From Ohtaekwangia sp. (GTDB taxonomy: Bacteria; Bacteroidota; Bacteroidia; Cytophagales; Cyclobacteriaceae): a DNA stretch of 64,000 nucleotides. The stretch's first letter is position 1. Every line of letters begins with the position of its first letter. The DNA lies in NCBI GenBank assembly GCA_021155195.1, contig JAJNPV010000021.1, positions 248,001-312,000 on the forward strand. The letters run 5' to 3'. Positions 24,675 to 33,855 of this stretch are shown in pieces. The notes beneath the pieces are model-generated. The model was given only the letters and a program-made list of their open reading frames with translations. It was not told where the DNA came from and ran no database searches. Both the position numbers and the translations under genes were made by a program.

Positions 24675-27098
24675 ATGGAACATCAGCATACTGAAAAAAA
24701 ATACACCTGCCCCATGCATCCAGCCGTCATTAAAGAACAGCCTGGGAAATGTCCGCAGTGCGGAATGAATTTGATTCCCCTTGCTGAAGGTAGTGAACCT
24801 ATGAAGATGGCGCATGGACACCATGAACATTCACAAGAATCAAAAAGTGAACACAAGGTTTCCGGAAAGCAAGGCGACTATTATTGCCCGATGCTATGTG
24901 AGGGGGATAAAAAATATGAAAAACCAGGTGATTGTCCGGTGTGTGGGATGCATTTAGTGAAGGAGGAAAAGTTCAAAACGGGTAGTGTTGAGTATACATG
25001 CCCCATGCATCCGGAGATTGTCCGTGATCAACCGGGGAGTTGTCCAATCTGTGGAATGCATTTGGAACCCAAGAAGGTGGAGAAGGACAACGCATCGGAA
25101 GAAGCGGCTTATACAAGCATGCTTAAAAAATTCTGGATCGCAGTAATCTTTACATTGCCTGTATTCATCATCTCCATGGGTGAGTTGGTCGGACTTGACC
25201 TGGAACACATCGCAAGTCGTACTGTTTGGGGTTGGGTTCAATTTGCATTGGCAACAGTTGTTCTGTTCTATTGCACACGTGATTTTTTTGTGCGGGGATA
25301 TCAGTCGGTTATTCATTGGTCTCCCAATATGTGGACACTCATTTCACTGGGTGCGGGTGCTGCCTACTTGTTCAGTATTGTGGCACTGATTTTTCCTGAA
25401 ATATTTCCTGAACAGTTTAAGATGGGTGGGACGGTTCATCTTTATTTTGAAGCGGCCACTGTCATTCTTACCTTGATTTTATTGGGACAGGTTCTGGAAT
25501 TACGTGCCAGAGGAAAAACAAATAGTGCCATTCGTGAACTTTTGAATTTGGTCCCCCCGGAAGCGACCGTTGTCCGGGATGGGAAAGAACAAACCATACC
25601 CTTGGAACATGTCGTGCTCAATGATATTCTGAAAGTTAAGCCCGGTGAGAAAATCCCAGTGGATGGAGAAGTAGTTTCAGGAAAAAGCACAGTTGATGAA
25701 TCCATGATTTCCGGTGAGCCGATGCCGGTGGAAAAAAATGATGGTGATCCGGTGACGGGTGGAACGGTCAATGGGACGGGTAGTTTTACCATGAAAGCAT
25801 TAAAGGTAGGGTCGGATACGTTGCTTGCACAGATTATCGAAATGGTGAACAAGGCAAGTCGATCAAAAGCACCGATCCAAAATCTGGCGGACACCGTTTC
25901 GGGTTACTTTGTTCCGGTGGTAGTTGGAATTGCCATCGTAACATTTGCAGTTTGGGCAATCTGGGGTCCCGATCCAGCTTATGTCTTTGCTTTTGCCAAT
26001 GCGGTTACTGTATTAATCATTGCATGCCCTTGTGCACTGGGGCTTGCAACGCCCATGTCCATAATGGTAGGTACCGGGAGTGGCGCCAAAGCCGGTATAC
26101 TTTTAAAAGAAGCGAAGGTAATTGAGGAAATGGAGAAAGTAACGGTACTGGTAATTGACAAGACAGGAACCATTACGGAAGGAAAGCCGGCCTTGAAGTC
26201 TGTAACATCTGTGGATGGTGCAATATCGGAAGACGAATTGCTTGCGTATGCTGCATCTCTTGAATCGAATAGTGAGCATCCATTGGCCGAAGCAATTATA
26301 CGTGATGCAAAGAACAAGAACCTAAGTCTTAGTCCGATTGAGAACTTTGAATCCATTACCGGGAAAGGTATCACAGGGCACATTAATGGAAAAGAGGTTG
26401 CCATTGGCAATGCGAAATTGGTAGAGTCATTTCAGGTCAGTATGGAAGAATCTTTTGTGGAGGAGGTTCAGAAAAAGCAGGCAAAAGGTGAAACCGTAAT
26501 GTTGGTATTGATTGATAAAAAATTGGCAGGATATATTGCCGTTGCTGATCCCATTAAAGAAAACTCAAAGAGTACCATCCATGAATTACAAGCGCAGGGA
26601 ATAAAAGTCTGGATGTTGACAGGGGATAATAAAATTACGGCCAAAGGTGTTGCAGAGGAATTGGGACTGGATGGCTTTGAAGCGGATTACTTACCTGCTG
26701 ATAAACAAAATAAAGTGATCGAGTTTCAAAAGAATGAAATCGTGGCCATGGCAGGTGATGGGATCAATGATGCACCGGCATTGGCACAGGCGAATGTGGG
26801 TATTGCCATGGGCACGGGGACAGATGCAGCGATTCAAAGTGCAGGGATTACATTGGTGAAGGGTGACCTGAAGGGAATTCTTCGCGCACGGAAACTGAGT
26901 TCAAATGTGATGCGAAATATTAAAGAGAATCTGTTCTTTGCCTTTATCTACAATGCGGTTGGGATTCCGGTGGCGGCTGGTTTGTTGTACCCGTTCTTTG
27001 GGCTACTACTAAGCCCTATGCTGGCTGCATTGGCCATGAGCCTGAGTTCTGTTTCGGTTATCGGAAATAGTCTTCGCCTTCGGTCGCAAAAGATTTAA
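24675..27098 (+). CDS. Copper-translocating P-type ATPase with three N-terminal CPM/CGM metal-binding modules
   Basis: An 807-aa P1B-type ATPase. Three heavy-metal-binding modules precede the membrane part: YTCPMHPAV...CPQCGM (10-31), YYCPMLCEG...CPVCGM (70-92) and YTCPMHPEI...CPICGM (108-128). Eight helices follow. The actuator loop has SGEPMPVEK (346-354), the ion-binding motif is CPC at 451-453 within IACPCALGLATP, phosphorylation Asp495 lies in DKTGT, and GDGINDAPALAQANVGIAMG is the hinge. The C-terminal helices have NAVGIPVAAGLLYP and MSLSSVSVIGNSLRL. CPC plus these C-terminal signatures indicates Cu(I)/Ag(I) export (CopA/SilP type). It closes the copper cluster; no copper regulator is encoded nearby. 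Confidence 0.93.
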   Translation: MEHQHTEKKYTCPMHPAVIKEQPGKCPQCGMNLIPLAEGSEPMKMAHGHHEHSQESKSEHKVSGKQGDYYCPMLCEGDKKYEKPGDCPVCGMHLVKEEKFKTGSVEYTCPMHPEIVRDQPGSCPICGMHLEPKKVEKDNASEEAAYTSMLKKFWIAVIFTLPVFIISMGELVGLDLEHIASRTVWGWVQFALATVVLFYCTRDFFVRGYQSVIHWSPNMWTLISLGAGAAYLFSIVALIFPEIFPEQFKMGGTVHLYFEAATVILTLILLGQVLELRARGKTNSAIRELLNLVPPEATVVRDGKEQTIPLEHVVLNDILKVKPGEKIPVDGEVVSGKSTVDESMISGEPMPVEKNDGDPVTGGTVNGTGSFTMKALKVGSDTLLAQIIEMVNKASRSKAPIQNLADTVSGYFVPVVVGIAIVTFAVWAIWGPDPAYVFAFANAVTVLIIACPCALGLATPMSIMVGTGSGAKAGILLKEAKVIEEMEKVTVLVIDKTGTITEGKPALKSVTSVDGAISEDELLAYAASLESNSEHPLAEAIIRDAKNKNLSLSPIENFESITGKGITGHINGKEVAIGNAKLVESFQVSMEESFVEEVQKKQAKGETVMLVLIDKKLAGYIAVADPIKENSKSTIHELQAQGIKVWMLTGDNKITAKGVAEELGLDGFEADYLPADKQNKVIEFQKNEIVAMAGDGINDAPALAQANVGIAMGTGTDAAIQSAGITLVKGDLKGILRARKLSSNVMRNIKENLFFAFIYNAVGIPVAAGLLYPFFGLLLSPMLAALAMSLSSVSVIGNSLRLRSQKI

Positions 27099-27204
27099 CT
27101 ATTCCTGCCGATTGATAAAAACGTACATTTCTCCCACTGGTTTCTTATTTTTGGGGTGTGATATAGTTGGTCACAACGAGTTATTATTGATTAATAAATA
27201 AAGA

Positions 27205-27831
27205 ATGAAAAAAACAATTTATATCCTCCTATCCGCTTCCATTCTCCTTTTCTCATGCAATAAGCAGAAAGATGATTCTGAAAAGTCCCCTGAGCAGTTG
27301 GAGCAAACTGCTTCAACTGAAAAAAAGAAAGAGGAAGCCTACACCATTGAAAAGCAGCATGCGCCTGATACGCTTAAGGGCAGTTTAAAAGCAGTTGCTA
27401 CCGGAAAGATCGGGAATGTAGAAATTAACATTTCCTATCACTCGCCTGCCGTACGAGGCAGGATTGTATGGGGAGGACTTGTACCCTATGATCAGGTTTG
27501 GGTAACAGGTGCACATAAGGCTACAAATATTAAGTTTGACAAGGACATTAAAATTGGAGATACAGTTGTGCCGGCTGGAACCTATGCATTCTTCACGATA
27601 CCCGGGAAAGAAGAATGGATCATCATCCTTAATAAAAATTGGAATCAACATCTTGCGGATGCGTATTCTCAGGCGGATGATATTTTGCGCTTTAATGTTG
27701 TACCGGAAATAGAAGAGAACCAACAAGAAAGACTTCGGTATGCTATTGAAAAGGAATCGGACACTGCTGGGGAAATTGTTATGTATTGGGAGAAATTGGA
27801 AGTTTCTGTACCCGTTGAAATCATTGAGTAG
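27205..27831 (+). CDS. DUF2911 lipoprotein
   Basis: A 208-aa lipoprotein with signal MKKTIYILLSASILLFSC (lipobox LLFSC). After a charged linker the DUF2911 domain runs from about 60: INISYHSPAVRGRIVWGGLV, VWVTGAHKATNIKFDKD, PAGTYAFFTIPGKEEW and IIILNKNWNQH, ending with a strand MYWEKLEVSVPV. The function of the family is unknown; it is common in Bacteroidota cell envelopes. It lies 106 bp after the ATPase and 22 bp before an ABC permease, so it may be transcribed with either. Confidence 0.85.
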   Translation: MKKTIYILLSASILLFSCNKQKDDSEKSPEQLEQTASTEKKKEEAYTIEKQHAPDTLKGSLKAVATGKIGNVEINISYHSPAVRGRIVWGGLVPYDQVWVTGAHKATNIKFDKDIKIGDTVVPAGTYAFFTIPGKEEWIIILNKNWNQHLADAYSQADDILRFNVVPEIEENQQERLRYAIEKESDTAGEIVMYWEKLEVSVPVEIIE

Positions 27832-27853
27832 CCATTCAGACGACCCGTATTAA

Positions 27854-30211
27854 ATGTTACGTTCGTTTCTAATTCTGGGTCTTCGTAATCTCTTTAACAA
27901 AAACAGATTATATACTTTTGTAAATATCATCGGGCTTTCTGTCGGGCTGGCATCGCTGTGGTTGGTATCGTTGTTTATTTATGATGAATATACTTTCGAC
28001 CGCCACTACAGCAAGACGGATAATATCTATCGAGTGATCCTGGACTTCACCAGTGATGGCACAGTTACATCCTGGGCAAAAACGAGTGCACCCATTGGGC
28101 ACTACTTACAAGGAGCCTTTCCTGAAATAGAGCAAGTTGCCAGGATCAGAAAAAATCCGGGAACTGATTTACTCTCTCTTGATGAAAAACAGTTTTATGA
28201 ACCGCAACTATTTTTCACGGATAGTACGTTTTTCCAAATCTTCGACATCCCATTCCAAAAAGGGAACCGTGACATGGCGCTGGCTGATAAAAACAATATT
28301 GTACTTACAGAGGCACTTGCCCTTAAGTATTTTGGTAGCACGGATGTGATTGGAAAAACTATTCGCTATGACAATAGCATTGATCTTAAAGTTACTGGAG
28401 TAATGGAGTCTATGCACCCCAACTCTCACTTCATTGCTGATGCATTTGTTACTTTCTCAACATTACGCGATTTGCTTGGCGAAAAAAGGCTGGCGCATTG
28501 GGGCCAGTTTGATCACTATACTTATTTATTAGTATCCCCAGGTGCTTCATCGGCTCAGCTTGAATCCAAACTTCCGGATTTGCTAAAGCGCAACGCACCA
28601 GAATGGGTGCAGGAAAAGGAATCTTTATTTCTTCAACCACTCACTTCCATTCATCTCCACTCTGATCGTAAGGATGAAATTTCCGTCAATAGCAATGAAA
28701 AGTTTTCGTACATATTGGGCACGATTGCTTTGTTTATTTTGCTCATGGCGTGCGCCAATTTCATTAACTTATCCACCGCCACTCAACTAACCAGAACAAA
28801 AGAAGTAGCCATACAAAAAGCTTTGGGTGCCAATGCAGGTAATCTTTCGCTTTATTTTTTCATAGAATCGTTAGTCATTTGCCTGGTGGCTTTCATGCTC
28901 TCACTCTTAGTGACGCAACTTGCTTTGCCCTACTTTAATAGTAGTACCGGTAAACAAATTATGCTGGAGCAAAACCTTTGGTTGTTAACACCAGCCCTGG
29001 GAGTAGTCGCTTTCATTGCTTTATTCACTGGATTATTCCCAGCCTGGCAGTCAGGAAAACTTACCGCATCATTGATTGGCAAGCAACAGACCGGTGGTAG
29101 TAGATCAAGCCTGAGAACCAGTTTGGTTATTTTTCAATTCAGCATTTCAATCTTCTTAATCATCGCCACCTGGATCGTCTTCAAGCAACTTAATTTTCTA
29201 GCATCAAGTCAGTTTGGATTCAATAGTGAAAATGTGATTGTTGTTCCTGTAAAAGATCGGTCACAAAATGCTCGCTTTCAAACGTTGACGAATGAAATTG
29301 AACAATTGCCAGGCATAGAAAAAGCCAGCTTTTCTTCAAGCACACCCGGTGCCAATAATTCGCTCACCTACACCTACACAATGGTAGGATCAGAGTCAGG
29401 AGAGCAAGCACTTGCCACCTTCCTCGTAGACGACAAGTTTTTCGATCTTTATCATATTCAACTGAAAGAAGGAAGACTTCTTAATCCCAACAACACTGAT
29501 ACCCTTGCTGATGTATTGCTCAACGAAGCTGCAGTACGAATACTTCAACTAAAAGATCCTATAGGTCAACAGGTAACAGGCAAAGTGAAGGGAAAAGTAG
29601 TGGGCATCGTAAAGAACTTTAATCACACCTCTTTGCATGAAGCTGTGCAGCCTGCCATCATGTATGCTTTCACACCTACCTTCAGGTTTGTTTCGGTGAA
29701 ACTAAAGGATAACCAAACGGGAATTGAGGCGCTCAGCAAAAAGTGGCTCGAGCTCTATCATGGTTACCCGCTGGAGTATGACTTTCTAAATGATCAGATC
29801 AAACAGTTATATGGTGCCGAATTACAATTGAAGGAGGCTTACACATCGTTTTCTATGATCGCGATATTGATTGCTGGCGTTGGCTTAATTGGCCTGACTA
29901 CTTATTTCTTAAACCGAAAACTAAAAGAGATCAGCATTCGCAAAGTATTTGGTGGCAGTACCATCCAAATTATAAAATGGATGTACTCCAGTTATGTCTT
30001 TATCATAATCATCGCGTCACTCTTGGCAGGATTATCCAGTTATTATTTCATGACCCGATGGCTCAATGAATTCAGTTATCAAATTGAATTGAGCATTGTC
30101 TATTTTATTTTACCACCACTGGTCATGGCCTGTGTTTTATTCCTATCCACCGGATTTCAAACTCTGCGAGCTTCCAGGGCTAATCCAATAAAATATTTGA
30201 GGGAGGATTAA
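27854..30211 (+). CDS. MacB/FtsX-type ABC transporter permease
   Basis: A 785-aa permease of the Bacteroidota double-FtsX type. The N-terminus LRNLFNKNRLYTFVNIIGLS VGLAS is the first helix with its characteristic motif, followed by a MacB periplasmic core domain (YDEYTFDRHYSKTDNIYRV...). A first FtsX block comprises ILGTIALFILLMACANFINL, EVAIQKALGA and two more helices. A second MacB core and FtsX block ends with GLIGLTTYFLNRKLKEISIR, KVFGGS and LRASRANPIKYLRED. No ATPase subunit is adjacent. Substrates are often peptides, lipids or antimicrobials; here unknown. Confidence 0.9.
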   Translation: MLRSFLILGLRNLFNKNRLYTFVNIIGLSVGLASLWLVSLFIYDEYTFDRHYSKTDNIYRVILDFTSDGTVTSWAKTSAPIGHYLQGAFPEIEQVARIRKNPGTDLLSLDEKQFYEPQLFFTDSTFFQIFDIPFQKGNRDMALADKNNIVLTEALALKYFGSTDVIGKTIRYDNSIDLKVTGVMESMHPNSHFIADAFVTFSTLRDLLGEKRLAHWGQFDHYTYLLVSPGASSAQLESKLPDLLKRNAPEWVQEKESLFLQPLTSIHLHSDRKDEISVNSNEKFSYILGTIALFILLMACANFINLSTATQLTRTKEVAIQKALGANAGNLSLYFFIESLVICLVAFMLSLLVTQLALPYFNSSTGKQIMLEQNLWLLTPALGVVAFIALFTGLFPAWQSGKLTASLIGKQQTGGSRSSLRTSLVIFQFSISIFLIIATWIVFKQLNFLASSQFGFNSENVIVVPVKDRSQNARFQTLTNEIEQLPGIEKASFSSSTPGANNSLTYTYTMVGSESGEQALATFLVDDKFFDLYHIQLKEGRLLNPNNTDTLADVLLNEAAVRILQLKDPIGQQVTGKVKGKVVGIVKNFNHTSLHEAVQPAIMYAFTPTFRFVSVKLKDNQTGIEALSKKWLELYHGYPLEYDFLNDQIKQLYGAELQLKEAYTSFSMIAILIAGVGLIGLTTYFLNRKLKEISIRKVFGGSTIQIIKWMYSSYVFIIIIASLLAGLSSYYFMTRWLNEFSYQIELSIVYFILPPLVMACVLFLSTGFQTLRASRANPIKYLRED

Positions 30212-30295
30212 AATGCAAGATTGGAGAAGGCTTGGAATGAAAAATGCATGGGGTTGTTGACCCTTCTATTGTGAGATGAGTTCTAACGAAATAAA

Positions 30296-30535
30296 ATGAT
30301 GAGTAACAGTTCGACAATGAGCGCAGGTGTAACACTGCTTTCTACAATTACGTGTCCAAGCTGTAGTTTCAAAAAAGAAGAAACTATGCCAACAGATGCT
30401 TGTCAATACTTCTATGAGTGCGAAAATTGCAGAACCCTCCTTAAGCCGGTTCAAGGAGATTGCTGTGTTTTTTGTTCGTACGGAACTGTCAAATGTCCTC
30501 CGATGCAATTGCAGAAATCTTGTTGTGCGAAGTGA
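30296..30535 (+). CDS. GDCCxxC-domain small Cys-rich protein
   Basis: A 79-aa Cys-rich protein. CPSCSFKKEETMPTDAC and YECENCRTLLKP form a first zinc-ribbon-like half, and GDCCVFCSYGTVKCPPMQ is the signature of the GDCCVxC-domain (seleno)proteins; in some relatives the second Cys is selenocysteine, here it is Cys (TGT). The family is often found near heavy-metal resistance genes, and here it lies between the copper cluster and the ArsR operon. The leader and first codons are duplicated in a truncated copy at 17801-17876. Two ATGs (30296, 30299) are possible starts. Confidence 0.85.
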   Translation: MMSNSSTMSAGVTLLSTITCPSCSFKKEETMPTDACQYFYECENCRTLLKPVQGDCCVFCSYGTVKCPPMQLQKSCCAK

Positions 30536-30559
30536 ATTACTTTACACCGATTTGGTCAA

Positions 30560-31324
30560 TCACTCGACATAGTACTTTAAGAGCGTCAGTACTTCCGTTG
30601 TGCTCACCCTTTCAAAATCTCCATCAATACTTGCCATTTGATTTGTAACGTGTGCAAAACAAATCACACTTTTATTTTGTGCTTCCGCAAAAGCATATAA
30701 TGCTGAAGCTTCCATTTCCACAGCGTGAATACCAATGCTTTTATAGTGATTGATGGCTTCCTCTGCTTCACGATAAGAAGCATCGGTAGTCCATGTAGAG
30801 CCTGTAAATATCTTCAATCCGAGGTTATCAAAAGCACCATTTAATTTTTTCTTCAGACCGTTATTCAAGAAACTAAATTGAGACGCTGGTAGGTAATGGT
30901 AACTTGTGCCTTCATCCCTAACCGCTTTTTCAATAAGAATAAAATAGGGAGGTTCCATTGGCTGGGTCAGTTGACCTGATGACGTCATGCTTAATAGAAG
31001 TTTGCAACCAGAGGCAAAGAGTTGCTCTGCAAGTAACACTGCAAAGGATGCACCGACTGCTCTTCCAATAATACCCACTTTAATATCATTGTGAGTAAAC
31101 TCAAACAGCTTGGTATGATAGCAAGCCCAAGCCTTATTCAGTTTTGCATTGTATTTCTGAATGACATACTCTTCAATATCCCCATCGGGATCAAGAATAC
31201 ATATTTCTGGAATAACCAACTCTGTTATTCCCTTTTGTCTTCGCGCTTCACGTAAAAGATTTTCAGGTTGAAATACCGAAGGTTTATAAGCATACTTATG
31301 GTTGAGAATAGGTGCGTCTTTCAT
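30560..31324 (-). CDS. Nucleoside phosphorylase family protein (uridine phosphorylase-like)
   Basis: A 254-aa enzyme of the PNP/UDP family. Seen are VGIIGRAVGASFAVLLAEQL (phosphate and ribose side), LLLSMTSSGQL (modified from the usual GTAG/TCGG loop), GSTWTTDASYRE and VEMEASALYAFAEAQN, the ribose-binding EMEA motif. The normal reaction is phosphorolysis of a nucleoside. The changed nucleobase and phosphate loops leave the substrate open. It is the last gene of the ArsR-led operon; its ATG overlaps the stop of a 45-codon gene (ATGA), so it is translationally coupled to it. Confidence 0.8.
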   Translation of the reverse strand: MKDAPILNHKYAYKPSVFQPENLLREARRQKGITELVIPEICILDPDGDIEEYVIQKYNAKLNKAWACYHTKLFEFTHNDIKVGIIGRAVGASFAVLLAEQLFASGCKLLLSMTSSGQLTQPMEPPYFILIEKAVRDEGTSYHYLPASQFSFLNNGLKKKLNGAFDNLGLKIFTGSTWTTDASYREAEEAINHYKSIGIHAVEMEASALYAFAEAQNKSVICFAHVTNQMASIDGDFERVSTTEVLTLLKYYVE

Positions 31325-31458
31325 TTTTTAGAGGTCAATGTATCCGACTCTACAATCCAATTTGTCAGATCATATAATGTGTCCAAATTGGGATACCCTG
31401 ATCCTGTTTTTGCAATTGTATAGTGGTGCGCATCATTCAACAGGAAAAGTATTTTCAT
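31321..31458 (-). CDS. 45-residue small protein, unknown
   Basis: The minus-strand ATG at 31458, 14 bp after the MFS stop, opens a 45-codon frame: MKILFLLNDAHHYTIAKTGS, then YPNLDTLYDLTNWIVES and a short Lys-rich end. Its TGA overlaps the ATG of the phosphorylase gene. The tight fit between two operon genes and the protein-like composition support a real gene. It has no signal peptide or known motif. It could also be the start of a larger lost protein. Confidence 0.55.
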   Translation of the reverse strand: MKILFLLNDAHHYTIAKTGSGYPNLDTLYDLTNWIVESDTLTSKK

Positions 31459-31472
31459 AGAGTATTAGTATT

Positions 31473-32723
31473 TTAATGCGTGAGTTGAAATTTAAATTCA
31501 GGTATGGTCGTTTGCTTTTTCGCACAACTCATTCTGAACTTGACGATCAGAGATGATGCAACAGTTAGTACTCCAATAGTTAGGATCGGAGCAACAAGTC
31601 CGAAACGATCGGCAATTAAACCAGTAAGTATTGCGCCAATAGCATAACCGAGGTCTCTCCATAATCTGAAAATACCAATGCTTTTTGGGCGTTGATCCGG
31701 ATGTGTGTAGTCTGATATGGTGGCTAGAAATGTTGGATAAACGATGGCTGTTCCGATACCGAGTAAAGAAGACAATATGATAAACCATGAAAAGGAATTA
31801 GTATTAACCATTCCAAGCAAAGCCATTCCTTGAATCAACATGCCGATGAATAACAATGTCTTCTTACAATACCTATCGGCCAATTTCCCTGTGTACAATT
31901 GGCCAAGTCCCCACACAGCCGGATACGTGGCTACAATGATTCCGGTTTCGTGAAGATCAAATCCTTTTGAAATAAGAAGCAGCGGAAAAAGTCCCCAAAC
32001 CATTCCATCATTCAGATTATTGACGAGCCCTGCTTGTGTAATGGAGCCAAGATTTTTGTGATGCCATGTGATTTCCCAAAACAGATTCTTCAGCTTCGGA
32101 ATATTGCTTGAGGTGGCTTCGAGTTGTACGTGTTTGATTGTGTCTTTAATAAATAACCAACTCATTAACAAGCCAATTATGGCCATAGCTATTCCTATGT
32201 AAAACGGATAAGGACGTAATCCATAATTGTTAGCGATCCATCCTGTTAAGAAAGCAATAAAGGCAAGTGCGACATATCCTGCGAACTCATTCAATCCCAT
32301 TGCAAAGCCGCGATTTTTTTCTCCAACCAAATCAATCTTCATTACAACCGTGCTTGACCAAGTTAGTCCTTGACTAATACCAAGTAAAATATTAGCCGCG
32401 ATGATCCAGTTCCAGTTAGGTGCATAGATAAGAAGAATGGGTACAGGCAGCGCGAACAACCAACCAATGATTAACAAATTTTTTCTACCATAGCGATTAG
32501 CTAAAATACCTGTGTAGTAGTTGGTGATTGCTTTCGTTATACCAAAGACAACAATGAAAGAAAGGATTGCAGTTTTGGCAGCCATCCCGAAATCAACTTC
32601 AGCAATTTGTGGAATAATGGTTCGTTCTAAACCAATCATGCCACCAACAAATGCGTTGACGATCACAAGCAAAGTGAATTGCTTCCAGTTTTCTTTCAAG
32701 CCCAGTTCAATGGATGTATTCAT
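31473..32723 (-). CDS. Major facilitator superfamily transporter
   Basis: A 416-aa transporter with 12 predicted helices. MFS signatures are visible: TGILANRYGRKNLLIIGWLF (loop 2-3 GxxxDRxGR-like), ILLGISQGLTWSSTVVMKID, and in the second half TGKLADRYCKKTLLFIGML. Helix 1 starts LLVIVNAFVGGMIGLERTII. It sits 8 bp downstream of the rhodanese/metallo-beta-lactamase gene in the ArsR operon, and related MFS genes often accompany persulfide dioxygenase-type genes, so export of a sulfur compound or metal-thiol product is possible. The substrate is not shown by the sequence. Confidence 0.88.
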   Translation of the reverse strand: MNTSIELGLKENWKQFTLLVIVNAFVGGMIGLERTIIPQIAEVDFGMAAKTAILSFIVVFGITKAITNYYTGILANRYGRKNLLIIGWLFALPVPILLIYAPNWNWIIAANILLGISQGLTWSSTVVMKIDLVGEKNRGFAMGLNEFAGYVALAFIAFLTGWIANNYGLRPYPFYIGIAMAIIGLLMSWLFIKDTIKHVQLEATSSNIPKLKNLFWEITWHHKNLGSITQAGLVNNLNDGMVWGLFPLLLISKGFDLHETGIIVATYPAVWGLGQLYTGKLADRYCKKTLLFIGMLIQGMALLGMVNTNSFSWFIILSSLLGIGTAIVYPTFLATISDYTHPDQRPKSIGIFRLWRDLGYAIGAILTGLIADRFGLVAPILTIGVLTVASSLIVKFRMSCAKKQTTIPEFKFQLTH

Positions 32724-32731
32724 AAAATCGT

Positions 32732-33841
32732 TCAGCTAATGGCGCAATGATTTCCCCCGGCTTCCAGATCGCTAAGCACTACATCTTCTTCATGCGAGCC
32801 TTTCTTATTAAGTGAAGCTATCATGAGGTAGTTAGGTGGTGTTGGCGGAATTCGTGACAGAGTAAATTTTATAAATTCTTTCTCGCTTAATTTCAGAAGA
32901 TCAAGTTTCTCCTTCACCGTGGATAAGGTTCCGCCAATTAATATATCATCGAAGTAAACTGCTTTGGATGTGTGGGCTGGCAATACCAACAAAGAATTTG
33001 ATAGTGAGAATAACATGCTTAGTGAATTATGAAGTTGTTTAGACTTAATGATCGTCTCTCCTTCATTGGCTTTAAGGTCAGGCCTTCCTACACCATCGAT
33101 GAATAATGTATCTCCCGTAATAAGAGCATCATCGTCAACCTTTATAGTTGTGCTCTCCAATGTATGTCCTGGAGTATGTAAAAATCGAAACTTAGAATTT
33201 CCGACAGTAATTATTTCTTTGTCTGATATAGGAGTAAAAGAGTATTCTACAACAGCCTTGTCAATGAGGAGATGTTTTGCTCCGCTGGCCATCGCCAGTT
33301 CCTTTGTTCGCGAAACATAGTCAGCATGAATATGAGTATCCGTAACAAACTTGATTGTCCACCCATTTTCTTTTGCAAGTTGTTGATAGATTTTCGGATC
33401 AAGTGCTGCATCAATAACGATAGCTTCATTTAATGAACCAATCACATAAGATAAAACTCCCTTCGATGGTCTGCGTACCTGAATAATTTTAAGTCCTGAT
33501 ACAAAAGTGATTTCAGCTTTATTCCATGCGTAGTTCCAAGCCTTCATACCACCCTCTAAGGAATACGCGTTAATCTCATTTTTGCGCAAAGCTTTAGAAG
33601 CTATAAGACTTGTTTTTCCTGCGGCACAAACTGTAACGACAGTTGTATTTTCTGGAATGGTGATTTCATCTAACACCGTGTTGTCGCCACTATTCAATCT
33701 TTCATAAGCATCAAGGTGAGTGCTTTCTGCGATCTGCCATTCTTTACGTTGATCAAGTGGTCTAACATCCAGAATAAATACTTTTTGTTTTTTATTCAGC
33801 TGTTCCTGAAGTTCAGTTACAGATATTTTCTTATCGTCCAT
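32732..33841 (-). CDS. Rhodanese plus metallo-beta-lactamase fold protein (persulfide dioxygenase-like)
   Basis: A 369-aa two-domain protein. An N-terminal rhodanese (about 5-110) has VFILDVRP and an active-site loop VVTVCAAGKTS with Cys. The C-terminal metallo-beta-lactamase domain (about 120-350) has TDTHIHADYVSRTKELA, FLHTPGHTLESTTI and LITGDTLFIDGVGRPDL, as in ETHE1/BLH persulfide dioxygenases. The usual HADH is HADY here, which removes one His of the canonical motif; mononuclear iron sites in this family need the first two His, so activity may remain. Likely role: oxidation of glutathione or other persulfides with sulfur transfer. It follows the ArsR-rhodanese regulator by 14 bp. Confidence 0.85.
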   Translation of the reverse strand: MDDKKISVTELQEQLNKKQKVFILDVRPLDQRKEWQIAESTHLDAYERLNSGDNTVLDEITIPENTTVVTVCAAGKTSLIASKALRKNEINAYSLEGGMKAWNYAWNKAEITFVSGLKIIQVRRPSKGVLSYVIGSLNEAIVIDAALDPKIYQQLAKENGWTIKFVTDTHIHADYVSRTKELAMASGAKHLLIDKAVVEYSFTPISDKEIITVGNSKFRFLHTPGHTLESTTIKVDDDALITGDTLFIDGVGRPDLKANEGETIIKSKQLHNSLSMLFSLSNSLLVLPAHTSKAVYFDDILIGGTLSTVKEKLDLLKLSEKEFIKFTLSRIPPTPPNYLMIASLNKKGSHEEDVVLSDLEAGGNHCAIS

Positions 33842-33855
33842 GCTTGTCGATTATT

